Shown here: piece after piece, positions 61,450-64,000 of the stretch
How positions within the stretch are numbered: the first letter of the stretch is position 1
Layout of the letters: every line of letters begins with the position of its first letter
From: Paraburkholderia sacchari
GTDB taxonomy: Bacteria; Pseudomonadota; Gammaproteobacteria; Burkholderiales; Burkholderiaceae
Length of the DNA: 64,000 bases
Assembly (NCBI RefSeq): GCF_000785435.2
Contig: NZ_JTDB02000006.1
Coordinates: 1-64,000, forward strand
Direction: 5' to 3'
The notes under the pieces: generated by a model
The model's database searches: none
The model's input: the letters and a program-made list of their open reading frames with translations, nothing else
What the model was told of the DNA's origin: nothing
Translations under genes and position numbers: made by a program

Positions 61450-62376
61450 ATGGACATCCTCAGCCGCCTTCTGATGCTCATGCCCGTCGCGGGCCGCCTC
61501 GACGCGCGCTGCCATTTCGGCGTGCCGTGGCGCATCGATCAACCCGCCGCCGATGCGCGCGAGATCCACTATCACGTGCTGCTGAGTGGCACGGCCGTCG
61601 TCGAGGATGCGCAAGGCGCGCAAACGGCGCTGCATGCGGGCGACATCGTGCTGTTTCCCTCGGGCTCGCCTCACCTGCTTCACGACGGCAGCGGCGCGCC
61701 GCCAGCCGCCGTGGAAAGACGCTTCGAGCAGGGCCATGCGGTCGAAACCAATCTTGCCGAAAGCGAGGCCGTGGACGTGCTCTGCGGCCGTTTCCTGCTG
61801 CCCGCCGTGCCTCAACGGCTGCTGCGCGAGAACCTCCCCGCGCAGCTCGTGGTGCACAGCGCGAGTTCCGGCGGCACCCCGCCCGAACGGCTCGTACGCC
61901 TGCTCGCGCTGCTGCGCGACGAAGCGCTCGACGCGCTGCCTGGCAGCGAATCGCTCGTCAACCATCTCTCGGGCGCGCTCTTCGCGCTCACGCTGCGCTA
62001 TGCAAGCCGTGCCGATGCGCCGCCGCGCGGCCTGCTCGCGCTCGCGCAGCAACCGCGCCTGCAGCCCGCCATCGACGCGATGTTCGACGCGCCCGGCAAG
62101 CCATGGACGCTGCCGGAGTTCGCCGCGCTGTGCCATATGTCGCGCGCGACGTTCGCACGCCACTTCGACGAAGCAATCGGGCGCAGCGCCACCGACGTGC
62201 TGACCGATGTCCGCATGACGCTCGCGGGCCGCATGCTCGCGCAGGGCAGCCAGCCCGTAGCCGAGATCGGCGAATTCGTGGGCTACCAGTCCGACGCCGC
62301 GTTTCAGCGCAGCTTCAAGCGGCACGTGGGGATGACGCCTGCGCAATGGCGTGCCACCGCGCACACGCTCGCGTGA
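61450..62376 (+). CDS. AraC-family regulator with cupin_6 sensor domain
   Basis: 308-aa regulator. The N-terminal cupin-type domain has HYHVLLSGTAVVEDAQGAQ and VLFPSGSPHLLHD; it carries the family segment VDVLCGRFLLPAVPQRLL. The C-terminal double HTH has LCHMSRATFARHFDEAIGRS and VAEIGEFVGYQSDAAFQRS. It is divergent from the AhpD-like gene; such pairs are common and suggest peroxide or electrophile control. Confidence 0.93.
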   Translation: MDILSRLLMLMPVAGRLDARCHFGVPWRIDQPAADAREIHYHVLLSGTAVVEDAQGAQTALHAGDIVLFPSGSPHLLHDGSGAPPAAVERRFEQGHAVETNLAESEAVDVLCGRFLLPAVPQRLLRENLPAQLVVHSASSGGTPPERLVRLLALLRDEALDALPGSESLVNHLSGALFALTLRYASRADAPPRGLLALAQQPRLQPAIDAMFDAPGKPWTLPEFAALCHMSRATFARHFDEAIGRSATDVLTDVRMTLAGRMLAQGSQPVAEIGEFVGYQSDAAFQRSFKRHVGMTPAQWRATAHTLA

Positions 62377-62432
62377 ATGCTGACGCTGCTCCGGTTGCGC
62401 GAAAAAGGTTCGCGCAGCGGCGGCGCACATAG

Positions 62433-63932
62433 TCATCCCCCTCGCACCACGCTCGCGCCCGGCGCACCGGCATTGCGCGCGACCACGTCGCCGTTCAGGC
62501 TCCAGCCGCCGCCGAGCGAACGGTAAAGCGCCACCGCCGCGAGCGCGCGTTCGCGCTGCGCGCCGTTGAGCAGGTCGGCGTCGGCCAGCCAGGTCTGCTG
62601 CGCGCTCAGCACGTCGAGAAAGTCGGTCGCACCGCCCTTGTAGAGCTGGTTCGCGAGCTTGAGCGCCTGCTCGGACGACGCCACCGCGTCGCTCAACTGT
62701 TGCGTCTGCCCTGCCGTGCTCACGAGGTCGCTGCGGCTGTCTTCCACTTCGCGCAACGCCTGCAACATCGTCTGCTGCAGGTTCAGCTGCGATTCGCGCA
62801 TGCGGCTCTCGCTCTGCTCGATATCGGCGGTGATGCGGCCCGCGTTGAAGATCGGGCTCGTCGCGCCAAGCGCCGCGCTGAACAGATTGTCGGTGAGCGC
62901 AGGCATGCCGAGATACGACGCGGCGAGCACGCCGTCCGTGAGATTCAGCGTGAACTTCGGATACCGCTCGGCGCGCGCGACACCCACTTCCGCTGCGCGC
63001 TGCTGCACGGTTGCGTAAGCGGCCTGCACGTCAGGGCGGCGCAATAGCGCCTCCGAAGGCAGCCACTGCGGCACCCCGGCAGGCGCTGAAGGAATGGGCT
63101 CGGGTGCAGCCAGCGCGAGCTGCGCGACCGACTCGGGCGTGCGTCCCGTATAGACCGCAATAAGATTCAGTTGATGATCGATGCTTGCCTGCGCGCGCGG
63201 CATGCGCGCCTGTAACTCGCTGAGCTGCGTTTGTGCGCGCGTGACGTCGAGCTGTGTCGAAAGGCCGAATTTCAGGCGATCTCGAGTCAACTGCAGCGTG
63301 CGCTGCCTGATCGATACGTTGTCCTGCAGGATCTTCAGCTCGGCTTGTGCCCAGCGCAGATCCACATAGGCCGATGCGGCGTCCGCCGCCAGCGCGAGCC
63401 GCGCCGCGTCCAGCGCATGTTGCTGGCCCACCAGATTCGCCTGCGCCGCGAGCAGTTCCAGCCGCTCGCCGCCGAACACATCGGGCGACCAGCTCAGCGT
63501 CAGGCCGGCGCCGGCCTGCTTCACGTAGCCCAGCGGCGGCGGCGTGTTCTTCCGCTCGTAGGCGCCTTGCGCCGTAAAGTCCAGTTGCGGCAGCAACGCG
63601 GCGTGCTTCTGCGTCGTGATCGATTGCGCCTGCTTCACGCGCTCGGCGGCGGCCTGCAAGTCCAGATTGCCGCTCAGCACGCTCGAGAGCAGCGCATCGA
63701 GCGCCGGATCGTCGAACTGTGCCCACCACGCGCGCGCGTCGATGGCGTCTTGCGGCGCGTCGATACGCCATGCAGCGGGCGCCGTCGTGTGCACCGCTTC
63801 AGGCAGGTCGGCGTGCTGCGCGGGCTGCACGGCGCACGCAGCAAGGACGGCTGCGGCGAGTACCGTGAGGCCCGCGCGTACCGCACGCACGAGATGCACT
63901 GGCTTCGGGAAATGACGGTCTTGCGATTGCAT
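62433..63932 (-). CDS. Outer-membrane efflux lipoprotein (OprM/NodT family)
   Basis: 499-aa TolC-like channel of a tripartite exporter. Lipoprotein signal with lipobox LAAC (TVLAAAVLAAC). OEP repeats include LDLQAAAERVKQAQSITTQ, LSWSPDVFGGERLELLAAQ, LRRPDVQAAYATVQQRAAEV and REVEDSRSDLVSTAGQTQQ. GAGG lies before the ATG at 63932. A gene that ends 17 bp upstream, cut by the window edge, is probably the partner pump or adaptor. Confidence 0.92.
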   Translation of the reverse strand: MQSQDRHFPKPVHLVRAVRAGLTVLAAAVLAACAVQPAQHADLPEAVHTTAPAAWRIDAPQDAIDARAWWAQFDDPALDALLSSVLSGNLDLQAAAERVKQAQSITTQKHAALLPQLDFTAQGAYERKNTPPPLGYVKQAGAGLTLSWSPDVFGGERLELLAAQANLVGQQHALDAARLALAADAASAYVDLRWAQAELKILQDNVSIRQRTLQLTRDRLKFGLSTQLDVTRAQTQLSELQARMPRAQASIDHQLNLIAVYTGRTPESVAQLALAAPEPIPSAPAGVPQWLPSEALLRRPDVQAAYATVQQRAAEVGVARAERYPKFTLNLTDGVLAASYLGMPALTDNLFSAALGATSPIFNAGRITADIEQSESRMRESQLNLQQTMLQALREVEDSRSDLVSTAGQTQQLSDAVASSEQALKLANQLYKGGATDFLDVLSAQQTWLADADLLNGAQRERALAAVALYRSLGGGWSLNGDVVARNAGAPGASVVRGG

Positions 63933-63948
63933 AGGAAACCTCACTGAC

Positions 63949-64000
63949 TCAATGTGCATCGGGCGGCGGCGCGCCGTTGATCGGATGCGAGAACACCACG
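63949..64000 (-). CDS. 3' end of an upstream gene, possibly an efflux partner (partial)
   Basis: The minus strand reads VVFSHPINGAPPPDAH before a stop codon, 17 bp upstream of the outer-membrane lipoprotein gene. The tight spacing suggests one operon with a pump or adaptor gene. Sixteen codons do not allow identification, and the frame choice is not certain. Confidence 0.35.
   Translation of the reverse strand, partial: VVFSHPINGAPPPDAH

Noticed and set aside
1..64000. tRNA, rRNA, IS elements, phage attachment sites
   Set aside because: No cloverleaf-like tRNA end, rRNA core segment, transposase motif or long terminal inverted repeat was noticed by eye; a covariance-model and IS search would be needed to exclude them fully.

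Overview
The window is high-GC Gram-negative DNA, almost certainly from a Burkholderiaceae species of the Paraburkholderia/Burkholderia/Caballeronia group. The evidence is two Burkholderia-type general porins, a complete wsp chemosensory operon, an MdtABC-OprM-type RND system with its own outer-membrane lipoprotein, a QsuB-type fused dehydroshikimate dehydratase, and strong GC3 codon bias. No rRNA, tRNA, CRISPR array, insertion sequence or replication origin was recognised. The genus rests on gene content only.

Layout. 1-3581: the end of a CUT2 (ribose-type) sugar ABC operon (ATPase, permease, binding protein). 3658-7195: an atypical, lower-GC block with a 765-aa putative zinc metalloprotease (HExxH, resembling M91/NleD-type effectors) next to an EAL phosphodiesterase gene that has lost both ends. 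7287-9293: a GAF-PAS-PAS-GGDEF diguanylate cyclase. 9553-11427: an HtrA/Deg protease with a substituted active-site motif. 11516-13831: an ECF sigma factor between two anti-sigma-like membrane proteins. 14119-23326: the wspABCDEFR operon, a surface-sensing pathway that ends in the diguanylate cyclase WspR. 23541-30673: a quinate/shikimate catabolic cluster (TetR regulator, MFS carrier, dehydrogenase, AroQ, divergent 3-dehydroshikimate dehydratase, porin) with a perfect 14-bp palindrome in the divergent promoter region. 30989-37473: Pit phosphate transporter, membrane J-domain protein, a highly expressed porin, ilvD. 37664-40905: AraC regulator, cupins, a VOC protein and two gene remnants. 41416-50842: mdtABC plus outer-membrane factor. 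50880-57781: nitroreductase, dienelactone hydrolase, GST, a small Cys-rich protein, a 37-codon peptide gene translationally coupled to a flavoenzyme, a LysR regulator and an aldo/keto reductase. 58116-64000: LysE exporter, thiolase-MarR pair, AhpD-like protein with a divergent AraC regulator, and a second outer-membrane efflux lipoprotein.

How they work together. Three systems can be read nearly complete. The Wsp system passes a signal from membrane receptor WspA through kinase WspE to WspR, which makes c-di-GMP; a second cyclase and a broken EAL gene lie nearby. The quinate cluster takes quinate or shikimate to protocatechuate by import, oxidation, dehydration to 3-dehydroshikimate and a second dehydration. 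The MdtABC proteins plus the lipoprotein make a full tripartite drug pump.

The best candidates for something undescribed are the peptide-flavoenzyme pair at 53984-55443 and the effector-like metalloprotease at 3658-5955. Both functional readings are inferences from sequence pattern alone.
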